Source: Bauldia sp. (GTDB lineage: Bacteria; Pseudomonadota; Alphaproteobacteria; Rhizobiales; Kaistiaceae). From it: a stretch of 40,723 bases of DNA. Location of the stretch: NCBI GenBank assembly GCA_026126025.1, contig JAHCJZ010000018.1, positions 1 through 40,723 on the forward strand, given 5' to 3'. The notes under the pieces are model-generated. The model did no database searches, was not told the origin of the DNA, and saw only the letters and a list, made by a program, of their open reading frames with translations. This document shows, piece after piece, positions 24,874 to 35,117 of the stretch. The translations under genes and the position numbers were made by a program. Positions within the stretch are counted from its first letter, which is position 1. Each line of letters begins with the position of its first letter.

Positions 24874-25004
24874 TTCCCGGACAAGCAGCGGCGCGCAGCG
24901 CCGCTGTGCAGAGCCGGGATCCACACGGCGGCTGCGCCCCCGGGGCCTGCCGCGTGGACCCCGGTTCTGCGGCGCAGCGCCATGCGCTGCACCTTGCCCG
25001 GGGA
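24874..25004. repeat. Family B inverted repeat, copy 2
   Basis: This copy fills most of the 295-base divergent gap between gatC and the RidA gene. It shares with copy 1 (3793-3899) the arm pattern TCCCGG at the edges, GCAGAGCCGGGATCCA on the left and GTGGACCCCGGTTCTGC on the right, and the GCGCAGCGCCATGCGCTGC hairpin. The left arm has an extra internal hairpin around AGCGGCGCGCAGCGCCGCT. Since it lies between divergent genes, it is not simply a terminator. Confidence 0.8.
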
Positions 25005-25056
25005 ACGTGGTGTGTGATGTTGCTCCGACAGCCGCGACCAGCAAGCGAGGACCCGC

Positions 25057-25524
25057 ATGACCGAGACTCCCGAAGAGCGCCTCAAGGCCCTCGGCATCGA
25101 GCTGCCGACGCCCAGCGCGCCGGCTGCCAACTACGTGCCGACCGTGATCGCGGGCGGAATGCTCTATGTCTCGGGCCAGCTGCCGATGGGGCCGTCGGGC
25201 CTTGCCTTCACCGGCCGGCTCGGCGACGGCGTCGATGTCGCGACGGGCCAGGAGGCGGCGAGGCTTTGCGCGATCAACCTCCTCGCCCAGGCGCGGGCGG
25301 CGCTGGGCAGCCTCGATCGCATCGCGCAGCTGGTGAAGCTCACCGGCTTCGTCGCCGGCACGCCCGATTTCACCGAGCCGCACAAGGTGATCAACGGCGC
25401 GTCCGACCTCATGGTCGACGCCCTCGGCGACCGCGGCCGCCATGCGCGGGCGGCCGTCGTCGCCGCGCAGCTGCCGCTCGGGGCATCGGTCGAGGTCGAG
25501 GCGATCTTCGCGATCGCGGAGTAG
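25057..25524 (+). CDS. RidA-family protein
   Basis: A member of the RidA/YjgF superfamily, whose best-known members hydrolyse reactive enamine and imine intermediates. The 155-residue product is of the longer subgroup that starts [22 protein letters not shown]. Seen: [58 protein letters not shown], and [22 protein letters not shown]. The canonical C-terminal Arg of RidA falls in RHARAAV. The start is the ATG at 25057 with GAGGA upstream. It probably has its own promoter in the repeat-rich gap. Confidence 0.9.
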   Translation: MTETPEERLKALGIELPTPSAPAANYVPTVIAGGMLYVSGQLPMGPSGLAFTGRLGDGVDVATGQEAARLCAINLLAQARAALGSLDRIAQLVKLTGFVAGTPDFTEPHKVINGASDLMVDALGDRGRHARAAVVAAQLPLGASVEVEAIFAIAE

Positions 25525-25536
25525 CACCCACTCCAT

Positions 25537-25677
25537 TCAACCTCCCCCTTGCGGGGAGGTCGAACCGGCGCAGCCGGTTCGGGAGGGGGTGCTGAGTCTG
25601 CGTTCAGCTCTCGGACTCAGCACCCCTCCCCGAAACCGCTTCGCGGTTTCGACCCTCCCGCAAGGGGAGGGTTGAAC
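25537..25677. repeat. Family C large palindrome
   Basis: A 140-base imperfect palindrome after the RidA gene. The outer arms are TCAACCTCCCCCTTGCGGGG and CCGCAAGGGGAGGGTTGA. Middle arms are CGAACCGGCGCAGCCGGTTCG and CGAAACCGCTTCGCGGTTTCG, each itself a perfect hairpin, and the inner arms carry GCTGAGTCTG and CGGACTCAGC. There is no coding frame of note. The nested structure would fold into a cruciform-like RNA and may terminate ridA transcription. Confidence 0.85.
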
Positions 25678-25736
25678 AACACCCTGTTGCGGAACCACTC
25701 CCCTTCATCGGGGCCGTGTCCTACTCTGGCGGGGCA

Positions 25737-26951
25737 ATGCCGTCCGCTGCCCCTTCCCTCGCCGCCGGTCTTCGTATCGCGCAGTCGGTCGCCGACGTGG
25801 CGCGGGCGGAGTGGGATGCCTGCGCCAATCCGGGCTGGCCGAGCGACCGGCCGCTGGAATCGGCGGGCACCGACGCGCGGCTGCCGTACAACCCGTTCGT
25901 CAGCCATGATTTTCTGCGCTGCGTCGAGGAGTCCGGCTCGGCGACGGCACGGACCGGCTGGGCGCCGCGCCACCTTCTCCTCGACGGGCCGGGCGGCCTC
26001 GCGGGCGTCCTGCCGCTCTACCTCAAGTCCCACTCGATGGGCGAGTATGTGTTCGACTGGGGCTGGGCCGAGGCGTTCGAGCGCGGCGGCCGGCGCTACT
26101 ACCCGAAGCTGCAGGCTTCGGTGCCGTTCACGCCGGCGACCGGACGCCGGCTTCTCGCCCTGCCCGGCGCCGATGCCGAGGCCAGCCGGCGGCGGCTGGC
26201 GGTCGCCGCGACGGAGCTGACGCAGCAGCTTGGCGCGTCCTCGGTGCACGTCACCTTCATGCCGCAGGACGAATGGGACCTCTGCGCTGGGCTCGGCTAT
26301 CTCAGACGCACCGACCAGCAGTTCCATTTCCTCGCCGAGGGCTATCGCGACTTCGACGATTTCCTCGCGGCGCTGGCGTCGCGGAAGCGGAAGACGTTGC
26401 GCCGCGAGCGCGCCGAGGCGCTGGCCGGCGGCATCACGGTCGAGCACCTGACCGGCCGCGACATCACCGAGGCCGCGTGGGATGCGTTCTTCGCGTTCTA
26501 CATGGACACCGGGTCGCGGAAATGGGGCCGGCCCTATCTCAACCGCCGCTTCTTCTCGATGCTCGGCGAACGGATGGCCGACCGCGTCCTCCTCGTCATG
26601 GCGCGGCGGGCGGGAAAGCCGATCGCCGGGGCGCTCAACCTCATCGGGTCGGATGCGCTCTACGGCCGCTATTGGGGCGCGACCGAGCACCACCCGTTCC
26701 TGCATTTCGAGGTCTGCTACTACCAGGCGATCGACTGGGCGCTGGCGCACGGCTTGAAGCGCGTCGAGGCCGGCGCGCAGGGCGAGCACAAGGTCGCACG
26801 CGGCTATGTCCCGACGCCGACCTATTCCGCGCACTGGATCGCCGATCCGCGCTTCCGCAAGGCCATCGCCGACTACCTCGCGCATGAGCGCGCCCAGACC
26901 GACGCCGCGATCGAGGAGCTCGCGGAGCACACGCCCTTCCGCAAGGGCTAG
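25737..26951 (+). CDS. FemAB-like (GNAT-fold) acyltransferase, DUF482 type
   Basis: Predicted peptidoglycan- or amino-acyl-transferase-like protein with a double GNAT fold; the substrate is unknown. The 404-residue product shows PYNPFVSHDFLRCVEESGSA, GVLPLYLKSHSMGEYVFDWGWA, YYPKLQASVPFTPATGRRLL, FMPQDEWDLCAGLGYLRRT, QQFHFLAEGYRDFDDFLAALASRKRK, and a late ALNLIGSDALYGRYWGATEH then GLKRVEAGAQGEHKVARGY. These blocks are those of the PF04339 (FemAB-like) family. I chose the ATG at 25737; a GTG at 25716 is possible. It is flanked by repeat elements on both sides and has no obvious partner. Confidence 0.9.
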   Translation: MPSAAPSLAAGLRIAQSVADVARAEWDACANPGWPSDRPLESAGTDARLPYNPFVSHDFLRCVEESGSATARTGWAPRHLLLDGPGGLAGVLPLYLKSHSMGEYVFDWGWAEAFERGGRRYYPKLQASVPFTPATGRRLLALPGADAEASRRRLAVAATELTQQLGASSVHVTFMPQDEWDLCAGLGYLRRTDQQFHFLAEGYRDFDDFLAALASRKRKTLRRERAEALAGGITVEHLTGRDITEAAWDAFFAFYMDTGSRKWGRPYLNRRFFSMLGERMADRVLLVMARRAGKPIAGALNLIGSDALYGRYWGATEHHPFLHFEVCYYQAIDWALAHGLKRVEAGAQGEHKVARGYVPTPTYSAHWIADPRFRKAIADYLAHERAQTDAAIEELAEHTPFRKG

Positions 26952-27001
26952 AGGGCAGACACGGCGAGGCCCGCCGGCCATGCTTCCTGCTCCAGACCCT
27001 C

Positions 27002-27083
27002 GTCACCCCGGCGAAGGCCGGGGTCCAGAACCACGCGAGGCCGGAGCGTGTGGCGCTGGATTCCGGCCTTCGCCGGAATGACG
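27002..27083. repeat. Family A inverted repeat, copy 2
   Basis: GTCACCCCGGCGAAGGCCGG starts the left arm and CCGGCCTTCGCCGGAATGAC ends the right arm, separated by about 28 bases. It lies between the convergent FemAB-like gene and the ABC permease gene, a position suited to bidirectional termination. The arm types are swapped relative to copy 1 (CCCC-type first, TTCC-type second). Confidence 0.85.
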
Positions 27084-27115
27084 AAAGAGGGAGGTTCTCG
27101 TGGCGAGTCAGGCGC

Positions 27116-28686
27116 TCACGCGATCGACAGGCGCTCCTGCATCGCCGCTTCGGAGCGGCGGCAGAGGATCAGGGCGGCGAGTGCGAGGCCGGCGGGTGCG
27201 GCGGCCCAGAGCCAGAGGCCGAACGCCGCGAGGCCGGTCGCCACCGCGATGAGGAGGCTGAGGACCAGCTCCATGATCGACGGGGCGAAGGACGAGCTCC
27301 ACTGGCGGCGGAATTCCTGGCGGCGCGCCGGCTTCTGCAGCCACAGATTCACGAGCCCGGCGGAGCCCGCCGCGGCGACCGCGCCAACCGCGGCGATGAC
27401 GGCAGCGAGCGGCGCGAAGAGCGCGAGCCCGATCACGGCCGGCGCCACCATGATCGCAGGCGGCACCAGCGTCGCCATCAGCTTGGCGCGCCAGAACTGG
27501 CGGATCGGGATCGGCGAGACGGCGAGGAGCTGCGGCGAATCCTCGGCCGAAATGGTGATCCAGGCGAGGCTGCCGGCAAGCTGGCCGGCAAGGAGCGTGA
27601 TCGCGCCCGCGGCGATCGCGGCGCCGAAGCCGCTCACGTCGTCCGAGGTCTGCATGATCACCAGCGTCACCGGGATCAGGTAGAAGACGCGCAGCAGGAC
27701 CTGCGAGATCAGGCCGGGGTCGCGCAGGAGCAGGCGGAACTCCTTGGTGAGGATGGCGCGCGACGCGGTCGCGCCGAAGCGCGGCGCGCGGTCGGCTGCC
27801 CGGCGCGGCGGCCGCTTCGACGATGCCCCGGCCCCCTGCGCCGCCGCGGCGTTCTCGGCGAAGCGCCGCCCCACCACCAGCGCGACGACGGTGAAGATCG
27901 CCAGAGACAGCACGAGGAAGATGAGGAGCGGCACCGGCTCGCCGAACAGCGCCTGCGTCGGGCCATAGAGGAAGCCGGGCACTTCGAGCGTGCCGGCGGC
28001 GGCCTCCGCACTGAGCCAGATCCAGAAATTGTCGGACTCGTCTGGCGACGCGATCATGTTTGGCAGGTTCGCCACGATGACGAAGAGCGCGCCGATCAGC
28101 GCCGCCAGCACCTGCGCCACCGTGCGCGTCCGCCGCGGACCGATGGTGCGGAAGAGGAAGAGCGCGATCGCGATCCCGGCTGCCGAGGCGAGCAGCGCGA
28201 CCGCGAGGCCGACGGGATAGACCGCGAGGAATTCCGGATGACCGTAGACGGCCATCGGCAGCACGAAGGGCGTCGCAAGCGCCCAGACCAGCAGCGTCGG
28301 GTTGATCGCCATGGACGCGGTGCGCACCGCGAGAATGCGGGTCGGCGAGGTCGGCGACGACAGGAGCAGGTCGAAATCGCCGCGGTCGTAGAAGACCTGC
28401 ACCGCCGTCACCAGCGTCTGCGATAGCATCAGGGTGAAGACGAAGAGGATGACCGCATCGCCGATCAGCACGGCGATCGCGTTCACCTCCAGCGCCTGGT
28501 CCTGGAGCCCGCGCGCGACCGGAATGCCGGCCATCACGATGACCGCGAGCAGGACCAGCGCGACGATGATCAGCGGCGGGACGCGGCGGCGCTTGGCGGG
28601 GCCGGTCTGCTTGCGGGTGAACCACTGGCGCCAGGTCAGGCGCAACTCGTGCGCCAGCAGGAGGCCGATGGACGCGGAAGGCTGGC

Positions 28687-28690
<4 letters not shown>
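27116..28690 (-). CDS. ABC-2 type transporter permease
   Basis: The membrane subunit of an export-type ABC transporter. The 524-residue product has about ten to twelve hydrophobic segments, for example IIVALVLLAVIVMAGIPV, LLIFLVLSLAIFTVVALVV and ELVLSLLIAVATGLAAFGLW, and cytoplasmic segments with FYDRGDFDLLLSSPTSP and ILTKEFRLLLRDPGL. Such repeated DL-LLSSP and LRDP patterns are seen in large ABC-2 permeases. I chose the GTG at 28690, which overlaps the ATPase stop as GTGA. The open frame continues far upstream but reads through the ATPase gene in another frame and is rejected. The substrate is unknown. Confidence 0.88.
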
Positions 28691-29460
<770 letters not shown>

Positions 29461-29486
29461 GGTGCTCCGACTCACCTGTTCCTGTC

Positions 29487-29572
29487 GTCACCCCGGCGAA
29501 GGCCGGGGTCCAGAGGCAACGTACTCGGACGCTGATGGGCTGCCTGGATTCCGGCCTTCGCCGGAATGACGA
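29487..29572. repeat. Family A inverted repeat, copy 3
   Basis: GTCACCCCGGCGAAGGCCGG on the left and CCGGCCTTCGCCGGAATGAC on the right, the same arms and orientation as copy 2. It lies between clpA (stop at 29598) and the ABC ATPase start, which run in the same direction, so here it separates two tandem transcription units. Confidence 0.85.
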
Positions 29573-29597
29573 AGGTGGGAAGTGCGGCGGCGGACCG

Positions 29598-32063
29598 CTA
29601 GGTCTTGAGCGGCACCTTCGGCACGAGGCCGCCGCGCTTGGCGTCCCCTGCCCCGTCCTTGCCGCCCTTGCTTTCGGGCGCCGCCTTCGCGGCGGCTGCC
29701 GCGGGCTTAGCCTTCCGCTTGCGCGGGCGCGCCGGCTTCTTCGGCTGCGGGATCGGCTCCGGCTTCGGCCGCACCGGCGCATCGTCGAGCGCTTCGAGCC
29801 TGAGGCCGGTGGTGCCGTCCTCCCTGGTCTCGACGCTGACCTTGACCGTGCCGCCGGTCTTCAGCTTGCCGAACAGGACCTCGTCGGCGAGCGGCTGCTT
29901 GATGTGCTCCTGGATGATGCGCGCGAGCGGGCGGGCGCCCATGCGGTCGTCATAGCCCTTCTGGGCGAGCCACTTCACGGCGTCGTCGGTCAGATCGAAG
30001 AACACGCCGCGGTCGGCGAGCTGGGCCTCGAGCTGGAGCACGAACTTCCGCACCACCTGGTGGATGACCTCGGTCGGCAGCGCGCCGAACGGCACGATGG
30101 CGTCGAGCCGGTTGCGGAACTCCGGCGTGAAGAGGCGGTTGATCGCCTCCAGATCGTCGCCCTCGCGCTTGGTCGAGCCGAAGCCGATCGCCGCGCGCTG
30201 CGCATCGGCGGCGCCGGCGTTGGTGGTCATGATGAGGATGACGTTGCGGAAGTCGATCTGCTTGCCGTTGTGGTCGGTCAGCTTCCCGTGGTCCATCACC
30301 TGGAGGAGGATGTTGAAAAGGTCCGGGTGGGCCTTCTCGATCTCGTCCAGCAGCAAGACGCAATAGGGGTGCTGGTCGACGCCGTCGGTCAGGAGGCCGC
30401 CCTGGTCGAAGCCGACATAGCCGGGCGGCGCGCCGATCAGCCGCGAGACGGTGTGGCGCTCCATGTATTCCGACATGTCGAAGCGCAGCAGCTCGACGCC
30501 GAGCGACGACGCCAACTGCTTGGCGACCTCGGTCTTGCCGACGCCGGTCGGGCCGGAAAACAGGTAGCAGCCGATCGGCTTCTCCGGCTCGCGCAGGCCG
30601 GCGCGCGCCAGCTTGATCGCGGAGGAGAGCCGCTCGATCGCCTTGTCCTGGCCGTAGACCATGCGCTTCAGCGTGGCGTCGAGATTCTGCAGCACCTCGG
30701 CGTCGTTCTTCGACACGGTCTTCGGCGGAATCCGCGCCATGGTCGCGATGGTGGTCTCGATCTCCTTCACGCCGATCGTCTTGCGGCGCCGCGATTCGGG
30801 CAGCAGCATCTGCGACGCGCCAGTCTCGTCGATGACGTCGATCGCCTTGTCCGGCAGCTTGCGGTCGTGGATGTAGCGCGCCGAGAGCTCGACCGCGGTC
30901 TTGATCGCGTCGCTGGTGTAGCGGACCTGATGGAACTCCTCGAAATAGGGCTTGAGGCCCTTCAGGATCTCGACCGCATCCGGCACCGACGGCTCGTTGA
31001 CGTCGATCTTCTGGAAGCGGCGAACCAGCGCCCGGTCCTTCTCGAAAAACTGGCGATACTCCTTGTAGGTGGTCGAGCCGATGCAGCGGATCGCCCCGCC
31101 GGCGAGCGCGGGCTTGAGGAGGTTCGACGCATCCATCGCGCCGCCCGAGGTCGCCCCCGCGCCGATCACGGTGTGGATCTCGTCGATGAACATGATCGCG
31201 CCGGGATAGTCCTCGATCTCCTTCACGACCTGCTTCAGCCGTTCCTCGAAATCGCCGCGGTAGCGCGTACCGGCGAGGAGCGTGCCCATGTCGAGCGCGA
31301 AGATGGTCGATTCCTTGAGGACGTCGGGGACGTCGCCCTCGACGATCTTCTTGGCGAGGCCTTCGGCGATCGCGGTCTTGCCGACGCCGGGATCGCCGAC
31401 GAAGAGCGGGTTGTTCTTCTGGCGGCGGCACAGCACCTGGATGGTGCGCTGCAGCTCGGTGTCGCGGCCGATTAGCGGGTCAATGCGGCCGGCCTTCGCC
31501 TTCTCGTTGAGGTTGACGCAATAGGCCTCGAGCGCGTCGGCCTTCTTCTTGTCGCCGTTGCGGCTGTCGACGGTCGCCGCGTCGTCGTCGACGCCGCGCA
31601 CCGGGCGCGACTCCGACATGCCGGCGCGCTTGGCGATGCCGTGGCTGATGTAGTTGACGGCGTCGTAGCGCGTCATGTCCTGCTCCTGCAGGAAATACGC
31701 GGCGTGGCTCTCGCGCTCGGCGAAGATCGCGACCAGCACATTGGCGCCGGTGACCTCCTCGCGGCCGGAGGACTGGACGTGGATCACCGCGCGCTGGATG
31801 ACGCGCTGGAAGCCGGCGGTGGGCTTGGAATCCTCGTCGCCCTCGACGGCGAGATTGGCGAGCTCGGTGTCGATATATTCGGTGAGGCTGCGGCGGAGCG
31901 CGTCGATGTCGACATTGCAGGCGCGCATCACCGCCGCGGCGTCCTGATCGTCGGTCAGCGCGAGGAGGAGATGCTCCAGCGTGGCGTATTCCTGGTGCCG
32001 CTGATTGGCGAACGCCAGCGCCTGGTGGAGGGCCTTCTCAAGGCTTCGGGAGAATGACGGCAC
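29598..32063 (-). CDS. clpA: ATP-dependent Clp protease ATP-binding subunit ClpA
   Basis: The AAA+ unfoldase that feeds substrates to ClpP. The 821-residue product has the N-terminal double Clp repeat (SFSRSLEKALHQALAFANQR, EYATLEHLLLAL), a first ATPase domain with Walker A GDPGVGKTAIAEG and MFIDEIHT, and a second with GPTGVGKTEVAKQL and LLLDEIEKAHPD. RAAIGFGS carries the IGF loop that docks ClpP. A Lys/Pro/Ala-rich tail of about 50 residues ends the protein and is longer than in E. coli ClpA (758 residues). The start is a GTG at 32063 with GAGG upstream, nine bases after clpS. Confidence 0.97.
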   Translation of the reverse strand: MPSFSRSLEKALHQALAFANQRHQEYATLEHLLLALTDDQDAAAVMRACNVDIDALRRSLTEYIDTELANLAVEGDEDSKPTAGFQRVIQRAVIHVQSSGREEVTGANVLVAIFAERESHAAYFLQEQDMTRYDAVNYISHGIAKRAGMSESRPVRGVDDDAATVDSRNGDKKKADALEAYCVNLNEKAKAGRIDPLIGRDTELQRTIQVLCRRQKNNPLFVGDPGVGKTAIAEGLAKKIVEGDVPDVLKESTIFALDMGTLLAGTRYRGDFEERLKQVVKEIEDYPGAIMFIDEIHTVIGAGATSGGAMDASNLLKPALAGGAIRCIGSTTYKEYRQFFEKDRALVRRFQKIDVNEPSVPDAVEILKGLKPYFEEFHQVRYTSDAIKTAVELSARYIHDRKLPDKAIDVIDETGASQMLLPESRRRKTIGVKEIETTIATMARIPPKTVSKNDAEVLQNLDATLKRMVYGQDKAIERLSSAIKLARAGLREPEKPIGCYLFSGPTGVGKTEVAKQLASSLGVELLRFDMSEYMERHTVSRLIGAPPGYVGFDQGGLLTDGVDQHPYCVLLLDEIEKAHPDLFNILLQVMDHGKLTDHNGKQIDFRNVILIMTTNAGAADAQRAAIGFGSTKREGDDLEAINRLFTPEFRNRLDAIVPFGALPTEVIHQVVRKFVLQLEAQLADRGVFFDLTDDAVKWLAQKGYDDRMGARPLARIIQEHIKQPLADEVLFGKLKTGGTVKVSVETREDGTTGLRLEALDDAPVRPKPEPIPQPKKPARPRKRKAKPAAAAAKAAPESKGGKDGAGDAKRGGLVPKVPLKT

Positions 32064-32072
32064 TGGGCAACC

Positions 32073-32387
32073 TCACTTCTTCTCCATCACGCATTGTAGC
32101 GGATGTTGATGCTTGCGGGCGAAATCCATCACCTGAGTCACTTTGGTTTCCGCCACCTCGAACGTGTAGACCCCGCACTCCCCCACTCCATGCTGGTGGA
32201 CATGGAGCATGATCTTCGTCGCTTCCTCCCGCCCCTTCTGGAAGAACCTTTCCAGGACATGCACCACGAATTCCATCGGGGTGTAGTCGTCGTTCAGCAG
32301 CAGCACCCGGTAAAGGCTCGGCCGCTTCGTCTTCGGCTTGGTCCTGGTGATGACGCCAATACGCGCGTCGTCATCTGCTCGCCGCAT
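32073..32387 (-). CDS. clpS: ClpA adaptor protein ClpS
   Basis: Adaptor that delivers N-degron substrates to ClpA. The 104-residue product has the family core [21 protein letters not shown], with the Asn-Asp-Asp that binds the N-terminal residue, then [24 protein letters not shown] and a C-terminal [17 protein letters not shown]. The N-terminal arm is extended and charged, as usual. The start is the ATG at 32387, five bases after GGGAG; a GTG at 32402 is the alternative. It is cotranscribed with clpA. Confidence 0.96.
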   Translation of the reverse strand: MRRADDDARIGVITRTKPKTKRPSLYRVLLLNDDYTPMEFVVHVLERFFQKGREEATKIMLHVHQHGVGECGVYTFEVAETKVTQVMDFARKHQHPLQCVMEKK

Positions 32388-32997
32388 GCCGACTCCCGTC
32401 ACGCTGTCGGTGGATGCGAATCCTGCCCAGAAACCGCATGGCCTGCAATCGGGTCTTCACTGTCGTCCTGCGGCTTCCGTCCGCGGCGGGCTCTGCCCGT
32501 CGGCATAATGTATGACCCAAAGCGCCGAATTTTAGATGCGCTTTCGTCACAGTCCGCGACTGATCGCGGCGGTGCGTCCGGCGGTCGCAAAGCGCACCTG
32601 TCCCGCTTCGCGACACGCCCCGATTTCGTACCGCGTGCGAGCGGCTGAAGGCGCCGTCGCGGCCGACGACCGGCGCGACGAGCGACACCTCGTTTTTCCT
32701 TGATTTTGTTGAAGTCTCGCGGCCTTGCCGGCCAAGCTGCTCACCGCCCTTGCCAATCGTCTCCGGCCTGCGCGCCGGTTTACCGTTTTGTAACGCCATC
32801 CCCCTACGGTCGGTCCTCGGCGCGGCAGGCGGCCAGCACCAGCCGGAATGCCGTCTGGGGCCGAAATTCCGCCATCAAAGATCCGGCATCTTCAGCACGG
32901 CTTCGGCCGTGGACGATCCCGATCTGCCGCCGCCCAGGGAATGTGCCCGGAGAGCAACCGACTCTCCGGCGGGGTGACGTGGAGTACTCGGGTTCGC
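32388..32997. other. 610-base intergenic region between clpS and the carboxypeptidase
   Basis: The divergent gap holds no gene I can support. Frames on both strands up to about 140 codons are Arg-rich and match no family. It should carry the promoters for clpS (minus) and the carboxypeptidase gene (plus). AT-rich patches occur at 32510-32540 and 32692-32720, but no well-spaced -35/-10 pair or RpoH-type site was clear. A small RNA cannot be excluded by eye. Confidence 0.5.
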
Positions 32998-34359
32998 ATG
33001 GCTGAGGCGTCGAGGATCAGACGGAACCTGCTGGATGTCCTGGTCGCGCTGGCGTTCATCGCCCTCGCGGCATTCGCGACATCCGCACCGGCGGCGGCCG
33101 CCGACCACAACTACGCGGCGATGGTCGTCGACGCGAAGACCGGCGAGGTGCTCTTCTCGCGCAACGCCGACGCGCCGCGCTTCCCCGCATCGCTGACCAA
33201 GGTGATGACGCTCTACCTCGTCTTCGAGGATCTGGAGCGCGGCCGGATCAGCCTCAACACCCGCCTCACCGTTTCGCAGAACGCCGCGAACCAGGCCCCG
33301 ACCAAGCTCGGCGTGCCGGCCGGCTCCACCATCAAGGTCGAGGACGCCATTCTCGCGCTCGTCACCAAATCCGCCAACGACGTGGCGATGGTGATCGCGG
33401 AAAATCTCGGCGGCAGCCAGTCGGGCTTCGCCCAGCGCATGAACGCGACCGCGCGCGCTCTCGGCATGAACCACACCACGTTCCGCAACCCGCACGGGCT
33501 GCCGGATTCCGCCCAGGTCACCACCGCGCGCGATCTCATCACTCTCGGCCGCGCCATCCAGGACCGCTTCCCGCAGTATTTCCGCTATTTCTCGACCGAA
33601 GTGTTCGTCTGGAACGGCGTGCGGATGGGGAACCACAACAATCTCCTCGGCGCGGTTCCGGGCGTGAACGGCATCAAGACCGGCTACACCCGCGCCTCGG
33701 GCTACAATCTCCTCACCTCGGTCTCGCGCGACAATCGCCAGATCGTCGCCGTGGTGATGGGCGGCAACACCGCGGCCTCGCGCGACGAGCACATGCGCCA
33801 GCTGATCGCGGAGTACCTGCCGCGCGCGTCGACAGGGCCGCGGACCGTACCGCTCCTCGTGGCCAATGCCGCGCCCTCGCTTCCCGCTCCGGTGCCACGC
33901 CCGAACCCGATCGCCCTCGGCATGGCGCCGGCCGCCGCCGACCCGATCGTGACCGCGACGGTGCAGGTCGCAACCGCCGATCCGCTGCCGCTGGAGCCGA
34001 TCCCTCCTGCCGCAATCGCGCCGGCTGCGATCCCGCCTGCGGCCGTCGCGATGGCGGCGCTCGCGCTGGAGGAAGAGCCGGAAATCCCCTCCGAGGGCGA
34101 CGCCGACAACAGCTGGAAGATCCAGATCGGCGCACCGCCGACCGAGGACGGCGCCCACGCCCTTCTCAACCGGGCGCGCTCCGCGCAGCCGGGCGCGCTG
34201 GGCACGGCGGCGCCCTATGTCGAGACCTTCACCAATGACCGCGGGAACACCTTCTACCGGGCGCGGTTCTCGGGCTTCCCGACCCAGGAGGCGGCCCGGG
34301 CGGCGTGCGCCCAGCTCGAACGAAGCAACTTCGATTGTTACGTACCGGCGCAGCAGTGA
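32998..34359 (+). CDS. D-alanyl-D-alanine carboxypeptidase with SPOR domain
   Basis: A low-molecular-mass penicillin-binding protein (peptidase S11) that trims peptidoglycan stem peptides. Seen in the 453-residue product: a signal sequence (about 10-35, LLDVLVALAFIALAAFATSAPAAAA), SxxK as PASLTKVMTL, SxN as TKSANDVAMV, and KTG as GIKTGYTRAS. A Pro/Ala-rich linker follows, then a C-terminal SPOR-like domain (SWKIQIGAPPTEDGAHALL to FYRARFSGFPTQEAARAAC). The S11 plus SPOR architecture is common in Rhizobiales. The start is the ATG at 32998; it would put the signal peptide at the normal place. Confidence 0.93.
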   Translation: MAEASRIRRNLLDVLVALAFIALAAFATSAPAAAADHNYAAMVVDAKTGEVLFSRNADAPRFPASLTKVMTLYLVFEDLERGRISLNTRLTVSQNAANQAPTKLGVPAGSTIKVEDAILALVTKSANDVAMVIAENLGGSQSGFAQRMNATARALGMNHTTFRNPHGLPDSAQVTTARDLITLGRAIQDRFPQYFRYFSTEVFVWNGVRMGNHNNLLGAVPGVNGIKTGYTRASGYNLLTSVSRDNRQIVAVVMGGNTAASRDEHMRQLIAEYLPRASTGPRTVPLLVANAAPSLPAPVPRPNPIALGMAPAAADPIVTATVQVATADPLPLEPIPPAAIAPAAIPPAAVAMAALALEEEPEIPSEGDADNSWKIQIGAPPTEDGAHALLNRARSAQPGALGTAAPYVETFTNDRGNTFYRARFSGFPTQEAARAACAQLERSNFDCYVPAQQ

Positions 34360-34407
34360 GTGAGTACTCGCGCCGTAGCTCCAAGCCTGTATCGCGTTTG
34401 CCGGGAG

Positions 34408-35115
34408 TTACCGATGTTTGCCGAGAAGCCGATCTTTCGCCTCGTTGATACGGGCCGCAAGGAAGCTCGAGCCCCCATGGTCCGGGTGAACGCCCTTCAT
34501 CAGCCGGCGGTGAGCCGCCCGGATTTCGGCATCACCGGCGCCGGGCGCAAGGCCAAGGATCTGATAGGCTTCCTCATCTGTCATGGCGCCCGCATCCGGC
34601 GCGCCGCGCGGCCCCGCTGCAGCATCGGGCTCACGGTCCTCACGCCAGCCGGGGTTCCGGCGGTCGAGATAAGCCTCGAATAGCGTCCGGCTGTCGGCTT
34701 CGTCGCGGAGCTCTTCCTCAAGCGCACGCAGTTCGTCGTCGCTCAGCTCGTCGAGCTCGCGTCCCTCGAACGTCCCTTCCACCACCTTCCCGGTCAGCCG
34801 GCCGGAATCCCGGTCGAGCGTCGCTTCGATGAAGCGCGAGCGCACCGTCGACTTGCGGCCGGCGCTCTGCATGCCCGCCCCGAAATCGAGCGGCCCGATC
34901 CGCCCGGTGAAGAGCGCGGCGAAGCCGAGCGCGAGCGCGGGGAGGCCGAGCGCGAAACGCCCGCCGATCGACAGCACACCGCCGACCAGGATCAGCCCGC
35001 CAGCGACCACGTAGCGCAGCACGCGCACCAGGCTCTGCGGATTGGCGCCCACGAGCAGCCGGGCGCCGGCGACGAGCGCCACCAGGGCAATCGCGCCGAG
35101 GAGGACATAGAGCAT
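34408..35115 (-). CDS. Membrane-anchored DnaJ-domain protein
   Basis: Likely a J-domain co-chaperone tethered to the inner membrane. The 235-residue product starts with a hydrophobic helix (MLYVLLGAIALVALVAGARLL), has two further hydrophobic segments near 40-75, a soluble charged middle (RSRFIEATLDRDSG, ELDELSDDELRALEEELRDEA), and a C-terminal J domain (EEAYQILGLAPGAGDAEIRAAHRRL) with the HPD motif in GVHPDHGGSS. This TIM14-like layout is known in alphaproteobacteria. The start is the ATG at 35115, two bases after the VWA gene stop. Confidence 0.88.
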   Translation of the reverse strand: MLYVLLGAIALVALVAGARLLVGANPQSLVRVLRYVVAGGLILVGGVLSIGGRFALGLPALALGFAALFTGRIGPLDFGAGMQSAGRKSTVRSRFIEATLDRDSGRLTGKVVEGTFEGRELDELSDDELRALEEELRDEADSRTLFEAYLDRRNPGWREDREPDAAAGPRGAPDAGAMTDEEAYQILGLAPGAGDAEIRAAHRRLMKGVHPDHGGSSFLAARINEAKDRLLGKHR

Positions 35116-35117
35116 CG

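Noticed and set aside
32371-32799. Possible 142-codon gene upstream of clpS
   Set aside because: Arg/Ser-rich, no family match, and it overlaps the clpS start and the probable promoter region.
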